Shown here: positions 45,575-57,161 of the stretch, piece by piece | Numbering within the stretch: the stretch's first letter is position 1 | Layout of the letters: each line of letters begins with the position of its first letter | Assembly: GCA_963930775.1 (NCBI GenBank) | Contig: OZ005697.1 | Location: 1,984,001 to 2,048,000 of the forward strand | Source of the DNA: Cliona cf. orientalis | Lineage: Eukaryota > Porifera > Demospongiae > Clionaida > Clionaidae | DNA: 64,000 nucleotides | Direction of reading: 5' to 3' | The notes under the pieces: generated by a model | Database searches by the model: none | What the model was told of the DNA's origin: nothing | The model's input: the letters and a program-made list of their open reading frames with translations, nothing else | Program-made: the position numbers and the translations under genes

Positions 45575-47901
45575 ATGAAGTTCTATCCACTGAATATCAT
45601 CATTATTAATTTTTGTGGTTTAGTTGGCTCTACAAGTAAGTGAAGGCCAGCTTAGGCCCAGCTAGCTACTGAGTTTTAGTTCACTGAATTAACCTACATA
45701 ATGATACAGGGATATTGCAAATATTCAATGGCACATTAACAGAAATTACATGCTTAGCTTCTACGCCAGCTTATCGTCTGATGGACCAAGTAAGAGTGTA
45801 TGAATCTTACGCTGAGCTACCAGATTTGTTTGATATTGAGGCAAGACCCTCTGAAAATAATGTCACTCTCTACATCAATGGAACCAACCGCTCAAATAAT
45901 GTCACTGTCGTGTGTGGAAATTTAGATGTGTCCTTAGGCATTTCAAACCCACAATTTCATAATCTTTTTACATTGGTCCTTGAGTTTGTTGGTAAGTTCA
46001 TCAGTCAAGCTTAGCTAAATTAATTGTCACTCCATGCATACCTTGTTGTAGGTATTCTGCCAGCTCCAAATGATGTGCACTATATTGAAGAGCCTCCTGG
46101 AGACCTACAAATACTTTGGAAACCACCAATTTTAGATTCTGATGAGCTAGACTTTAGTATTAGAAGAGATGCCAGGATAATATGTTACGTAATTTACATT
46201 ACCACTGAAGAGTCAACAGTAGCACAAGTCTATAATGCTTCAGGGACATCTTTTGCCATTGGAATTGACAAGATTCCTTGCAGTTTCTGGTTTCAGGTGG
46301 CAGCAGTGAACCCAGCTGGGGTGGGAGAACGCAGTCCCCATCAAAATTTAACTTTTGACAGTGAGTTTGAATCTGTACCACATTATACTATAAAATATGC
46401 AAATAATAGGGTCCGGAGAATTTTCTAATTTATCTACTGTCTATAATATTATTAGCACGTAGTGGGTGCATGGATTCTACAAGTTTTACCACAAACATGA
46501 TCATTGAGCCTATTCCAGCATCCAGTGGATTATCAGGTGAACTGAGTTGTGAAAATTATGCTAAAAAATTATGCTCCTACAATCATGAATCATGATTGTA
46601 ACAATAATGATGAGATTATATTTTACACACAGCTGATGAAATCACAGCAGTAATAGTTGGTGTAGTTTTAATAATCACAGGATTAGCAGTCATATTAGCT
46701 ATTTTTGTTGCACTGAAGCTCAAGAATGGTAAGCGCCAAAGTGTCATGCGGAGTTTGAAATCGGAATTAAGGTGAGAAATGCAACAGCAATAATTATTAT
46801 TGTGCCCTTTCAAGTTAACACTAGTGAATCAGATTAGAATATAATATACTAATTATATTATTATTATAGAAGTAATCAGTTATCAGACCTTAAGGACTCA
46901 CTAGCTGAGATCAAGAAATGTGTGGAATCAGATCACTGTGGCAGTGGAAATGATCATGATATTATTATTGTGGATAAAAAGCAGCAATCAGATTCTACAC
47001 CAACTAGGGTACTATGTTGACGTATAATTACTTGTATCAATCATTATTGTTGTTACATGGTGGATAATATAATAATAATAATAATAATAATATTTTAATT
47101 TAGATACATGCATGTAGTGTTATTTGGCTAAGCATGCTGAGCCAGTTTTGTGTGTGCATGAGAGATATATACACAGTATCTACATTGAAATTTCTCGCTG
47201 AAGTTCCCTGTTTTTCTATATTATCAGTGCGGAAATATAAAAATTGATTTCATAAGTCTCTGTGAGAGAGCCTGAGTCCATTGTTATAGTATACTAGCTT
47301 CCTGTAAATATTGTCATTATGTTTTGATCTATACAAAGCTATTTGTAGCCTTATACATACAGTGCAGTTGTGCAACATGAGAGAACAAAAGAGACCCCGT
47401 ACCAGTGGATAACACATCCATTATGATTATGATATGCATGTATTCCTTTGATGAAAATAAAAGTGATGATAACTAGCTACTAGTCCCTCAACAATTCTAT
47501 AATTATCATTCGCACAGCTTACAAAACACTGGACTAAGTTGCTTGTAACATATTCATAACACTTAGAGGAAAATTTTCATATTCACGAATATATATAGTA
47601 TACGTTTATATTATACAGACCTATTCTCAAGATGGCCCACCAGTATTATATTATGCTGAAATCAATGTTCTTACTAAGAAGCAAAACAAAGTTTCAGAGC
47701 CTAATTCCACTGAAGAGACAAGCCATCATGTATATGCCATATTGGAACAACCATCACCTCAGGTAGCATTGACTAATGTATGCACTGGCTTAATTAAAGC
47801 AATGACAAACCTGTCAATGTTCTATTCACTGTTTATAGATCACTGACACTGATCAAGAAAAATTTAATGATGATGATGATAATCCCGATTTACAAGATTA
47901 A
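45575..47901 (+). CDS. Receptor copy I: intact long-tail Ig-FN3 receptor (405 aa)
   Basis: Exons are 45,575-45,635, 45,710-45,991, 46,052-46,360, 46,456-46,536, 46,633-46,771, 46,870-47,008, 47,619-47,762 and 47,839-47,901, all open and phase-consistent. Residues 1-20 are a signal peptide, 21-114 Ig-like (two Cys, NGT and NVT glycosylation sites), 115-217 FN3 (W in the B strand, FWFQVAAVNPAGVGE near the end), 218-244 stalk, then one transmembrane helix (VIVGVVLIITGLAVILAIFVAL). The tail holds LYYAEI (Y349) and VYAIL (Y376). The first fits the ITIM pattern [SIVL]-x-Y-x-x-[IVL] fully; the second has His at -2. The C-terminus is acidic (NDDDDNPDLQD). Exon 7 is more diverged than in the other copies. 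It is likely a plasma-membrane recognition receptor signalling through SH2 proteins (inference). Confidence 0.85.
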
Positions 47902-48079
47902 TTCCCCCCATAATATCAAGTACAGCATTTGGATAAACATGTTTGCTCAGGTTAACTCGTTATTTTTTTATTTTTGACACTTTCCATGTTTATAATTGAA
48001 TAACTTACACTTTGGGTAGAGTACATACTTTGTGCAATCAAGTAATAGCAGGTTGACTTTTTTTAATTTATCATGATAG

Positions 48080-48931
48080 AGGTGAGTATATACATTTACC
48101 AGAGAGGGTGGAATAAATGGTTCGATGTGCATATACTTTGATTTTCATCGATAAAAATAGAGCATGATTGAACTATCTTGCGAGGTGGAGGTGAATGATT
48201 GTACTGAACGGCCATTTATAGTTGATAATAGAGGTCATCGTGCATGAATAACATGACTGTCTGGAGAAGCGGGACTAACCCAATCTGGAGTCTGATGAAA
48301 GTTGAAAAATGCTATCCCAGCACCTCGCTGCCATTGCTGGACTGCGGACTGTGGATTTTGGTATGGGAATCGGAAGATGGAAATGGAGAATAATACTAGT
48401 CTAAGAATACACCTATAATTCTATACTACTCTCACCCTTCTTCTAGTTGCTATAAATGATATGATATGCGAGAAGGTCCTTTGAATTCCATCTGAATTTG
48501 TTTTTCAGAACTATTTTCTCCCTTAGTCTAGCCAACAGATGATTCGGTAAATAGCTAGGTGAGGACCAGAGACCTAATTGGAATCAATATTTTTGGAACA
48601 ATTGGACCATTCTCAGATTGGTGGGATCAGGTGAAAATAGAGATATCACCCTGTGATGAGAAGGAGAGGAAGGGAGGAGAGAGAGAGAGTGAGTGCAGTA
48701 AGATAAACATGAGCTATGAAAATTTTGATATCTTACCTTCTTAGAGAGAAGGTGTAGATCAGGTACAGCTATGGTCTGAATCAGTGAATCATTGAGGCCA
48801 TTCTGATCTCCGGCAGTGAAGACCAGCACATAGGGAGACATGTAGACCACGTCCTTGGGCTCGGTATTCCACACTATCTCCGTTGAGTTGTACGCCATAC
48901 CATCATGGAGGGTGACCAATTGACATGTCAC
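48080..48931 (-). pseudogene. Convergent gene tail behind copy I, with a CNH-like exon
   Basis: The best preserved exon of the minus-strand remnant runs about 48,910-48,739. It reads LVTLHDGMAYNSTEIVWNTE, then PKDVVYMSPYVLVFTAGDQN, then IQTIAVPDLHLLSKK, and ends at a consensus donor (AAG|GTAAGA). The pattern W..EP..VVY..PY.L.FT, then .IQT...PDL.LL, resembles a citron-homology (CNH) domain strand pair, as in GARNL3- or citron-type proteins. The next exon, after the acceptor at about 48,653, runs into a stop (VISIFT-stop), unlike the copy behind K. The gene is therefore a remnant here too. Confidence 0.5.
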
Positions 48932-50464
48932 TGCATATCAGTGTATATAGTAACGATTATTATTATAGTCATATATCTCTCGAGAGGGAAGATGTGTTCA
49001 TATGATAATATATTGTTGATTTAGACAGTGAAAGTAAATTTATGATTCGCCAGGTTCTAACTTGCCTTGCAATTCAAAACTAAGCATAGATGCTGATTGT
49101 TGTTCCGTATGTTCCTCAAGCACCTCCGATGAAGGATATGGTCTTAGAATTCAATTCAAGCCATTGTGGACACGAAAGTTCTGCATGCCACTATAGGGTT
49201 CCGCATGCCAACTCAAGTTAAGTATTATTATACTTAATGTTGTATATGTGTGTGTGTGTGCGTGGTAACCGTACATAATTACTGTAGTCAATTCACACAT
49301 ATCTTTTATCCTTGTTACAGGGAAAACTATAACCACACTCTCTGGGGTACAAGAAATCAGATGAAATGAACAACTCATTGGATACAACTGTGAGCAGCTA
49401 GGCTAGTCTTTCCAGTTTAAGATGTCTGTTAACCTGCATGGGGACAAAAGCTGCAATGGAAAATTTAAAGCAGCAATGCTATGCTAACAGTAAAATGAAA
49501 ATGATTGTAATCATTATCACTGGGTGATATGTTCATGATATCGGTATGTACCCCATTGGGTTGTGGCTGCTTTAAGCAACTAGTCTCACAATAGTTTGTG
49601 ACGATAAATTCAATGCACTCACTCACACAATGACTTATTAAAAATTGATCATGCACTCTCCAACTCTGCAACATCACTAGATCATGTACAAATTAAATTT
49701 TGCTTGGCACTCGTATTGGCAAACCAGCATGATAAATTCATTACCATGCATTCAATATATTATAGCTAATATTATATGCAGCCTGAGATGATACAATGCT
49801 AATAATATTATAAGCAAAAATTAATGTCCTAGTTGAGTCCCTCTCCCTTTAATTATACTTGACAATGTACATTGATACAACTAGGGACACTATGACAGAA
49901 AACGTAACAATATCATACAACCATATATACATGACCATAAGTATTTATGCCATGTCAAGCTGCGTGTGAATAGCATTATGAATACCATGTAGTTGTGTGC
50001 TGTTCGTGTATGTGCATGTGAGTGGATAGTGTATGTTTTGATTTTAAGATAAGAGAGAGAGCATAGAATCTGGGAGCAACGTGTTTGCCATGCTTGGCCT
50101 TTATTAAGAACCAGGATATGAGTTGGAATTATTTTTTAGGTGTCACCACACCTTCAAGCTAATTTACTCCCCACTTTTAACTCTGTAGCTAGAACATGAA
50201 GCTACAGAAGCTCAAAGCTTGTATTATCTAATTGACTCCCATGATGACAGGTATTTCTGTATGCACCCATGACCCATGTGTGCATGTGTATGACAATGTT
50301 TCATGTTCTGATACTTATAGTACGTGTAGCTAATATTATTTGACAATAAATGCTACAATATAGTCCCCCACATTCACAAAGCTTTGGCTCGTATAGCTAT
50401 ATTATAGCTAAATTTTGAGTCAATGCTTGCAAATTAATGGCAATACTTATCCTCCCAAAAACTC
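48932..50464. other. Spacer between copies I and J with an orphan intron-6 segment
   Basis: The exon-like block recurs at 49,321-49,389. From about 49,900 to 50,400 the sequence matches the long intron 6 of the receptors (ATGACCATAAGTAT..., then the GT-rich tract, then CCCACATTCACAAAGCTT), without flanking exons. This is the ghost of a deleted receptor copy. Confidence 0.5.
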
Positions 50465-50485
50465 CAGTTGAGCCCCTCCCCTTTA
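50465..50485 (+). promoter_or_regulatory. Conserved GC-rich upstream box, copy J
   Basis: CAGTTGAGCCCCTCCCC lies 141 bp before the copy J ATG. Confidence 0.45.
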
Positions 50486-50605
50486 GCCATGCACATGTAC
50501 CAATGTGTAGATGTTACAGATATGTACACCGGCCCAAACCACTAGTATAAAATTGTGATTCCAAGTTAAGTTTCTAGACGGCACATTTTTATTAGAACCT
50601 TCAGC

Positions 50606-52751
50606 ATGAGGCTCTATCTACTAAGTATCATCATTGCTTGTGGTTTACTTGACCCTGCAAGTAAGCACTGCATGTGACAGCAATTTTAGTTCGAGTGAAG
50701 TTGTAAAAAAAAATTGTATAGGTGCTACCTTACAGTGCACGTCAATATGCATAATAATAATTGAAGGGCTCAGAAGTAAAGTGGTCTAACCCAAAATTGA
50801 AAACGCGGAATTGTCCAAATAGCACAAAAATTGGATAAAAATTGCATACTTTACTCTACCAAATTATCCAAAATTCCAAAATTATGAAACTTTAGCTTCT
50901 TCTGAAACACGTTATAATGGTATTTTCAAGATTAGGGGGTCTAACTCAAGATTTGTGGGTTAGACCACTTTACTTCTCAGCCCTTCAATTATGTACAGGG
51001 ACGCTGCAAATATTCAATGGAACATTAACAGAGATTACATGTTCAGCTGCTAGGCCAGCTTATCGTCTGGTGGACCAGAAAAATGTACATTATAATTCTT
51101 ATGCTGAACTACCAGATTTGTTTAATATTGAGGTAAGACCCTCTCCAACTGGAGATAATGTCACAGTCTACATCAGTGGAACCAATCGCTCCAACAATGT
51201 CGCTGTCATGTGTATTAACGTCGCTTTGTCTTCAGGAGTTTCATTTAATGTTCTGTTTACATTGATCCTAGAGTTTGCTGGTTCGTTCATCAATCTTATC
51301 ATTAAACGTTTTGTTACTTGATACATGACCTTATTCTATAGGTGTTCTGCCAGCTCCAAATGATGTGAACTACATTGAAGATCCTCCTGGATACCTACAA
51401 ATTCTATGGGAACCACCAACTTTAGATTCTGATGAGCTTGACTTGCAAAATATTAGCATTAAAAGAGATGCCAGGATAAACAGTTACACAATTTACATCA
51501 CCACTGAAGAGTCAAGAATAGTACAAGTCTATAATGCTTCAGGGACATCTTTTTCCATTGGAATTGATAAGATTCCTTGCAGTTTCTGGTTTCAGGTGGC
51601 AGCAGTGAACCCAGCTGGAGTTGGAGAACGCAGTTCCCCTCAAAATTTAACTTTTAATTGTGAGTTTGCATTGCATGTAAGGACATAGCAGAATTTTCAA
51701 AGCCACTGCCTATAACAATACATACAGGGTGCAAAGGCTCCACCAGTTCCACCACAGATATGATTATGGAACCTGTTCCAGTATCCAGTGGACTACCAGG
51801 TGAACTTACTTGTGAACCGTCATCTACAGGTACTGATAATGATGAGATTGTGTTTTACTATACACAGCTGGTGAAATCGCAGCAGTAATAGTTGGTGTAG
51901 TTTTAATAATCACGGGATTGTCGGCCATATTAACTATTATTTTTGCAAAGCTCAAGAATGATAGGCACCAACGTGTCACAAGGAATTTGTCATCAGAATT
52001 AAGGTGAGGAATGCAACAGGAATAAAATAATAATAGGGGTGTCCCATTTTACGTTAACACTCATGATTACATACCTACTATTATCTAATAGAAGTGATCA
52101 GCTGTCGGATACTAAGGACTCAGTTGCTGAGATTGAGGAATGTGTGGAATCAGATCACTGTGGCAGTGGAAATGATCCTGACACTGTGGTTGATAGTAAC
52201 CTGCAACCGTCAGATTATACACTAACTCGAGTATAATATTGATGAACTTATGTGTGTCAATCATTGCAGTATAATATTATGATAGATACATAGACATGAC
52301 AATTCATCACTATTATAGTACAATGTAGTCCACTATGAAACTACGAGTATAAGTTAGCTAAATTACTCTCAGAACAATTCTAAAGCTTCATATTAGAAGA
52401 TATGCTCACACTGTTACAGTGAATTAGGGAGGCTATTCCTTTCATGATGCCATTATATCATATTATTATAGACCTACTCCCATGATGGTCCGCCTGTATC
52501 ATGTTCATATTTATATGCTGAAGTTGATGTTGTTGCTAAGAGGAAGAACAAAGTTCCAGAGCCTAGTTCCATTGAAGATACAGACCATCATGTATATGCT
52601 GTACTGGATCAGATTCAGGTGCTTAATATACATACAATATGCATTCATACTTGCACTCATTAAAGCAGAGATATAATCATGCCTATATCCATTGTAGAGC
52701 ACCAATACCGATATGGATCAAGATGATGATCATCCCGATTCACAAGATTAA
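50606..52751 (+). CDS. Receptor copy J: long-tail Ig-FN3 receptor (400 aa), two altered splice sites
   Basis: Exons are 50,606-50,660, 50,999-51,280, 51,342-51,659, 51,728-51,799, 51,868-52,003, 52,092-52,230, 52,472-52,618 and 52,698-52,751. All are open. The order is signal peptide (MRLYLLSIIIACGLL), Ig, FN3, stalk, TM (VGVVLIITGLSAILTIIFA), then the tail with YAEV and YAVL. Two splice sites differ from the family: the Ig-exon donor is GTTCGT instead of GTAAGT, and the usual stalk acceptor ATAATAG is mutated, with an in-frame ACATACAG acceptor 9 bp downstream available. A small TA-flanked MITE occupies intron 1 right up to the acceptor. The coding sequence is intact, but splicing efficiency is uncertain. 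Confidence 0.75.
50760..50989. mobile_element. 230-bp MITE in intron 1 of copy J
   Basis: The ends are ATTGAAGGGCTCAGAAGTAA and its inverse (TTACTTCTCAGCCCTTCAAT), continuing inward through AGTGGTCTAACCC. TA flanks both sides (50,758-50,759 and 50,990-50,991). The homologous intron of copy M has the uninterrupted ATAATAATATGTGCAG, giving the empty site. A TA duplication suggests the Tc1/mariner group. Confidence 0.85.
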
Positions 52752-53099
52752 CATTACCCCCCCCCCCCCCCCCCACGGCAAATACATCATCAGGTACAGG
52801 ATAAACAATATCATGTAAATGCTGATCAATTTTTATGACACTTTGCATGCTTATAATTATATTATATCGCTTACGTTTTTTTCCATACATTTTGAGTGAT
52901 AACAGGTTGACTTCATTAATTAATATGTTATTGTTGTCATAAAAATATTATCATACCAACATAAACAGTTGAGCCCCTCCCCATTTATATGTGACTACTT
53001 GTGAAATGGAGGATGTGGAATAAACCTTTCGTGCAGATAGCTATAAATTATGATTCTAGCTACCACTTACAACAGTTACTACTATTCAAGTCCTTCAAT
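52752..53099. other. Short spacer between copies J and K
   Basis: Only about 350 bp separate the J stop codon from the K start, with no convergent-gene block, unlike after A, B, I, K and L. It contains a C homopolymer (about 52,758-52,774) and, at 52,966-52,986, the CAGTTGAGCCCCTCCCC box, which is 134 bp before the K ATG. Confidence 0.6.
52966..52986 (+). promoter_or_regulatory. Conserved GC-rich upstream box, copy K
   Basis: CAGTTGAGCCCCTCCCC lies 134 bp before the copy K ATG, in a spacer so short that the promoter must lie close to it. Confidence 0.5.
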
Positions 53100-55316
53100 A
53101 TGAAGTTCCATCCATTAAACACTGTCATCATTATTTGTGGCCTACTTTACACTGCAAGTAAGTAAGAGAAATTATTTAGCTATTGAGTTTGAGTATACTA
53201 ACCTATAAGCAAAGACATTTATGTATTGATGCAGAAACACTACAAATATTCAATGGCACATTAACAGAGATTAAATGTACAGCTACTGTGGCAGCTGTTT
53301 ATCGTTTAATGCAACGGGAAAGTGTGTATGAGTCTTATGATAAGCTACCAGAGTTATTTAACATTGAGGTAAGACGCTCAAGCTCTCCGATGGTAATCAA
53401 CCTCCATATCAATGGAACCAACCGCTCAAATAATGTGACTGTCATGTGCGGAAATGTAAATGTGTCTTCAGGCCCACAGTTTCATACTCTTTTCACATTG
53501 ATCCTTGAGTTTATTGGTAAGTGCATCAATCAAGCTTGACTATTAATTTTGATAATCAATCAAGCTTATTATTAATATTGATACGCTATGCTCTAGGTAT
53601 GCTGCCAGCTCCAAATGATGTGTACTATAATATTGATTCAGAAAATCCTCCTGGATACCTACTAATACTTTGGGAACCACCAATTTTAGATTCTGATGAG
53701 CTTGACTCGCAGAATATCAGCATTAGAAGAGATGCCAGAATAATAAATTACACAATTTTCATCACCACTGAAGAGTCAACAATAGTCCAAGTCCATAATG
53801 CTTCAGGGACATCTTTTGCCATTGGAATTGACAAGATTCCTTGCAGTTTCTGGTTTCAGGTGGCAGCAGTGAACCCAGCTGGGGTGGGAGAACCCAGTCC
53901 CCCTCAAAGTCTAACTTTTGACCGTGAGTTCGCATGACAATGATATTACAGAATTCACTAATAATTATTACTCCACTGCCTATAATAGCACGCACAGGGT
54001 GCATGGATTCGACAAGTTTCACTACAGTACTAGTCACGATCACTGAGCCTAATCCAGCAACCAGCGCATTATCAGGTAACATAGTTGTGAATAATGCTAC
54101 AATCACCAGTGTAACTACTAATAGTCATAAGATTGCATTAAAATTATATGCAGTTGGTGAAATTACAGGAATAATAATTGGTGTAGTTCTAATAATTGTG
54201 GGATTGTCGGTCATATTAGCTATTGTTTTTACACTGAAGCTCAAGAATGATAGGCACCAACATGTAAAACAGAGTTTGAAATCACAGATAAGGTGAGGAA
54301 TTCAACAATAATTATAATAATCATGAATAGGGGATTTATCATTATTACAACTCATAGAAGTGATCAGCTGTTGGACACTAAGGACTCAGTTGCTGAGATT
54401 GAGAAATGTGTGGAATCAGATCACTGTGGCAGTGGAAATGATCATGACACTGTGGATGATAATAACCAACCATCAGATTCTACGCCAACTAGGGTATGTT
54501 GATAAATGTAGACATGTGTTGGCCATTAAATTGCAGTGTTTCATTATTATTAGTATAGACATAACAATTCATGTTGTAGCCATAGTTACATGTGTGTATA
54601 CTGGATGTGTGTGCATATGTGTGTGTTGTGAATAACTTGTCCACCGTGCCTGCATATATATATGGCCTTTAGAATCAGGATTTGCATGGGTCTTTAGGTG
54701 TCACCTTAATTTAATTTTTTACCTTCAAGCTGACTTGCTCCTCCTAAGATCCTATTCTTAAACTCTTCAGACATGAAGCTAAGTTGCATATTACATTGTG
54801 TGCACCCATGTGTGCTTGTGTGCTGTGTATGACACCTTTTTGCATTCTGATAACTTTAGTGACTAACTCATCCTATTCCTATTATGGTCATAATTATACA
54901 TAATTATTATTCCTTTGATGATAAATGCTATAATATAACACATTCACAAAGTGTACAAACACAAGAATCTTATAAAAACATGCTCATACTGTTAGTACAA
55001 GGCTTTTCCTTTCATGATGCAATTACATTAGACCTATTCTCATGATGGTCCACCTGAATGCTCATATTTGTATGCTGAAATTGACGTTGTTGCTAAGAGG
55101 AAAAACAAAGTTCCAGAGCCTAGTTCCACTGAAGATATAGACCATCATGTATATGCTGTACTGGAACAACCATCAAATCAGGTGCATGGCTAATTACATA
55201 GTTATACTTGCACTCATGCATTCGAGCAATGATAGTCATGCCAATATCCACTGTAGAGCACCAGCACTGATGATATGAATGAAGATGATAATCATCCTGC
55301 TGATGCACAAGATTAA
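53100..55316 (+). CDS. Receptor copy K: intact long-tail Ig-FN3 receptor (412 aa)
   Basis: Exons are 53,100-53,157, 53,235-53,516, 53,597-53,923, 53,989-54,075, 54,154-54,292, 54,358-54,493, 55,032-55,181 and 55,257-55,316, with matching phases and GT/AG borders. The signal peptide is MKFHPLNTVIIICGLL. The Ig exon is the most diverged of the array (KCTATVAAVYRLMQRESVYE, RSSSPMVINLHING), while the second half of FN3 is nearly identical to other copies. TM is IIIGVVLIIVGLSVILAIVF. The tail carries LYAEI and VYAVL plus a basic KRKNK segment between them, and the acidic C-terminus is DDMNEDDNHPADAQD. No defect is seen. Confidence 0.85.
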
Positions 55317-56100
55317 CCAAAATATCAGGTACAGGACAGCCATGTTGGTACACTGACTTAATAATTTTATGATACTTGCTTTATTAGATTAGACATTCTG
55401 TGTGATCGAGTGATAGCAGGTCAATTTCATTGTGTATTAATTAATTATTGTTATCAATAATAAAGATCATAATTATAATAGGTTGAGTAAAACAATGTTA
55501 ACTATAGTAAGGGGCAGTTGTGTATCCATTGAGTCTAAAACATTCACCAAACATTTGCTACAGAGAGTGCAGTAGAAAGGTTTGATTTGCATATGCTTTG
55601 ATTTTTATCGACAAGAATAGAGTGTGATTGAACTGTCTTGTGAAGCGGAGGTGAATGATCGTGAGAAGGGGAGGCTACATGGCTGTGTGAAGTTGACGAC
55701 AGAGGATTCACGTCATCATGGACAACACCACTGTCTGGATTGGCACAAATTAAATCGAATCAAATATGGGGGGCTGACCCAATCTCAAGTCTGAGGACAG
55801 TAAAGATGCTGTGTCAGCACCTCCAGTAGCTGGATCTTGGTATGGGAATTGTAAGATGGGAATGGAGAATATTCTGGAATACAGGTGTAACAGTTCCAGT
55901 TTCTTCCTGATACTACCCTCACTCTTCTCCTTGGCATAGCACAGGACTAGGTTGAGTGGGAGTGGGATCTTAGCAGGTGAAGTAGAGATCACCCTGCAAT
56001 GAGAAAGAGAGATAGGGAGGAGAGTGATGAGAAAGGGAACTGGAGAGGAAGGGAGGGGAGAGAGGGGGGAGTGGCAATTTAAAATAATTAGCTAAGCATT
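55317..56100 (-). pseudogene. Convergent gene tail behind copy K
   Basis: On the minus strand an acceptor (TCATTGCAG, 55,995) opens a stretch of 81 residues: VISTSPAKIPLPLNLVLCYA, then KEKSEGSIRKKLELLHLYSR, then GGADTASLLSSDLRLGQPP, ending with a stop at 55,750. This is the most complete version of this exon in the window. The upstream CNH-like exon is deleted here (sequence jumps near 56,070-56,100), so the gene cannot be whole. The exon itself looks like real protein. Confidence 0.5.
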
Positions 56101-57016
56101 GATTGTTATTCCTCATGCACAGTGGGACATCCAATAAGGTTTGCCAGTACATTCTAATTTCAAGTTAAGTATAAATGTTGTGTTTGTGTGGTAGCTGCTC
56201 ATTGTGATTAGTCACTTCATCTTCCATCCTTGTTGCAGGGAATACTAACCACACTCCCTGGAGATGAAAATGGACAAAGTCATGGATACAACTGTGAGTA
56301 GCCTTTCATATTTATGATCATTGTTCATGTACAAGGATATCACGCTTGTAAAAGCTAGCCAGCGGAAAAAGTGAAAGTAGCTAGCTATATATGTGACTTG
56401 TTTACATGTACTGGGGGGGGGGCCGGGGGGTATGTACCCTGACAACTCTGTTGGAGGTCGTGGCTGCCAATGTAGCTAAGTTCTCTTGTCCCTGCTATCT
56501 TTGTGATAGCATAATAATAATAATAACAATACCTAGTGCTCAAAATTAATGTACTGCTCTTACTTGGATTTTTTTGTTAAGTACCTGCCTTGAGAGTGTC
56601 GACCTTTTGACCCTGGCTATGGAAAGGTGACTATAATATATTATTATAGCTAGTAACTGCATTTGTAAGCTATTCCCATGCCATAAAGCACCTAAAAATG
56701 CCCCAGTTGAGTCCCTCCTCCTTTAAAATGTTACATGCAACTACTAGCTGGTACTTTTGTAGCTAATAGCTGCATAGCAATCCTATAGTAGCTGTAGCTA
56801 TAATGACAAATTTCTCATGCAGAATGCTCATATTCTAGCAAACACTTCCATTTCCTCTATTTAGTATGAAATTCTATCCAGCTTCTTCCTTACCACTTTC
56901 TCCTAGGGATCAAACAGTCTAGAGTATATCAATCATTTGGCCCCAGCTATATTGGCTCATACAATATATTATTTGCTTCGGCTAATTGGCAACACTGTTA
57001 TCCTTCCCAAATACTC
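56101..57016. other. Spacer between copies K and L
   Basis: No gene is evident. It contains the exon-like block at 56,239-56,293, a G tract near 56,413-56,430, and the GACCCTGGCTATGGAAAGG word upstream of many copies. Confidence 0.5.
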
Positions 57017-57036
57017 TAGTTGAGCCCCTCCCCCGC
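57017..57036 (+). promoter_or_regulatory. Conserved GC-rich upstream box, copy L
   Basis: TAGTTGAGCCCCTCCCCC lies 145 bp before the copy L ATG. Confidence 0.45.
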
Positions 57037-57161
57037 CCCCCTTAGCCATGCGCATGTACCAATGTGTATATATTGCAGATACGTACACCCAAACTGCTAG
57101 TATAAAATTATGATTCCAAATTGAGTTTCTAGACGGCAACATTTTTATTAGAACCTTCAGC

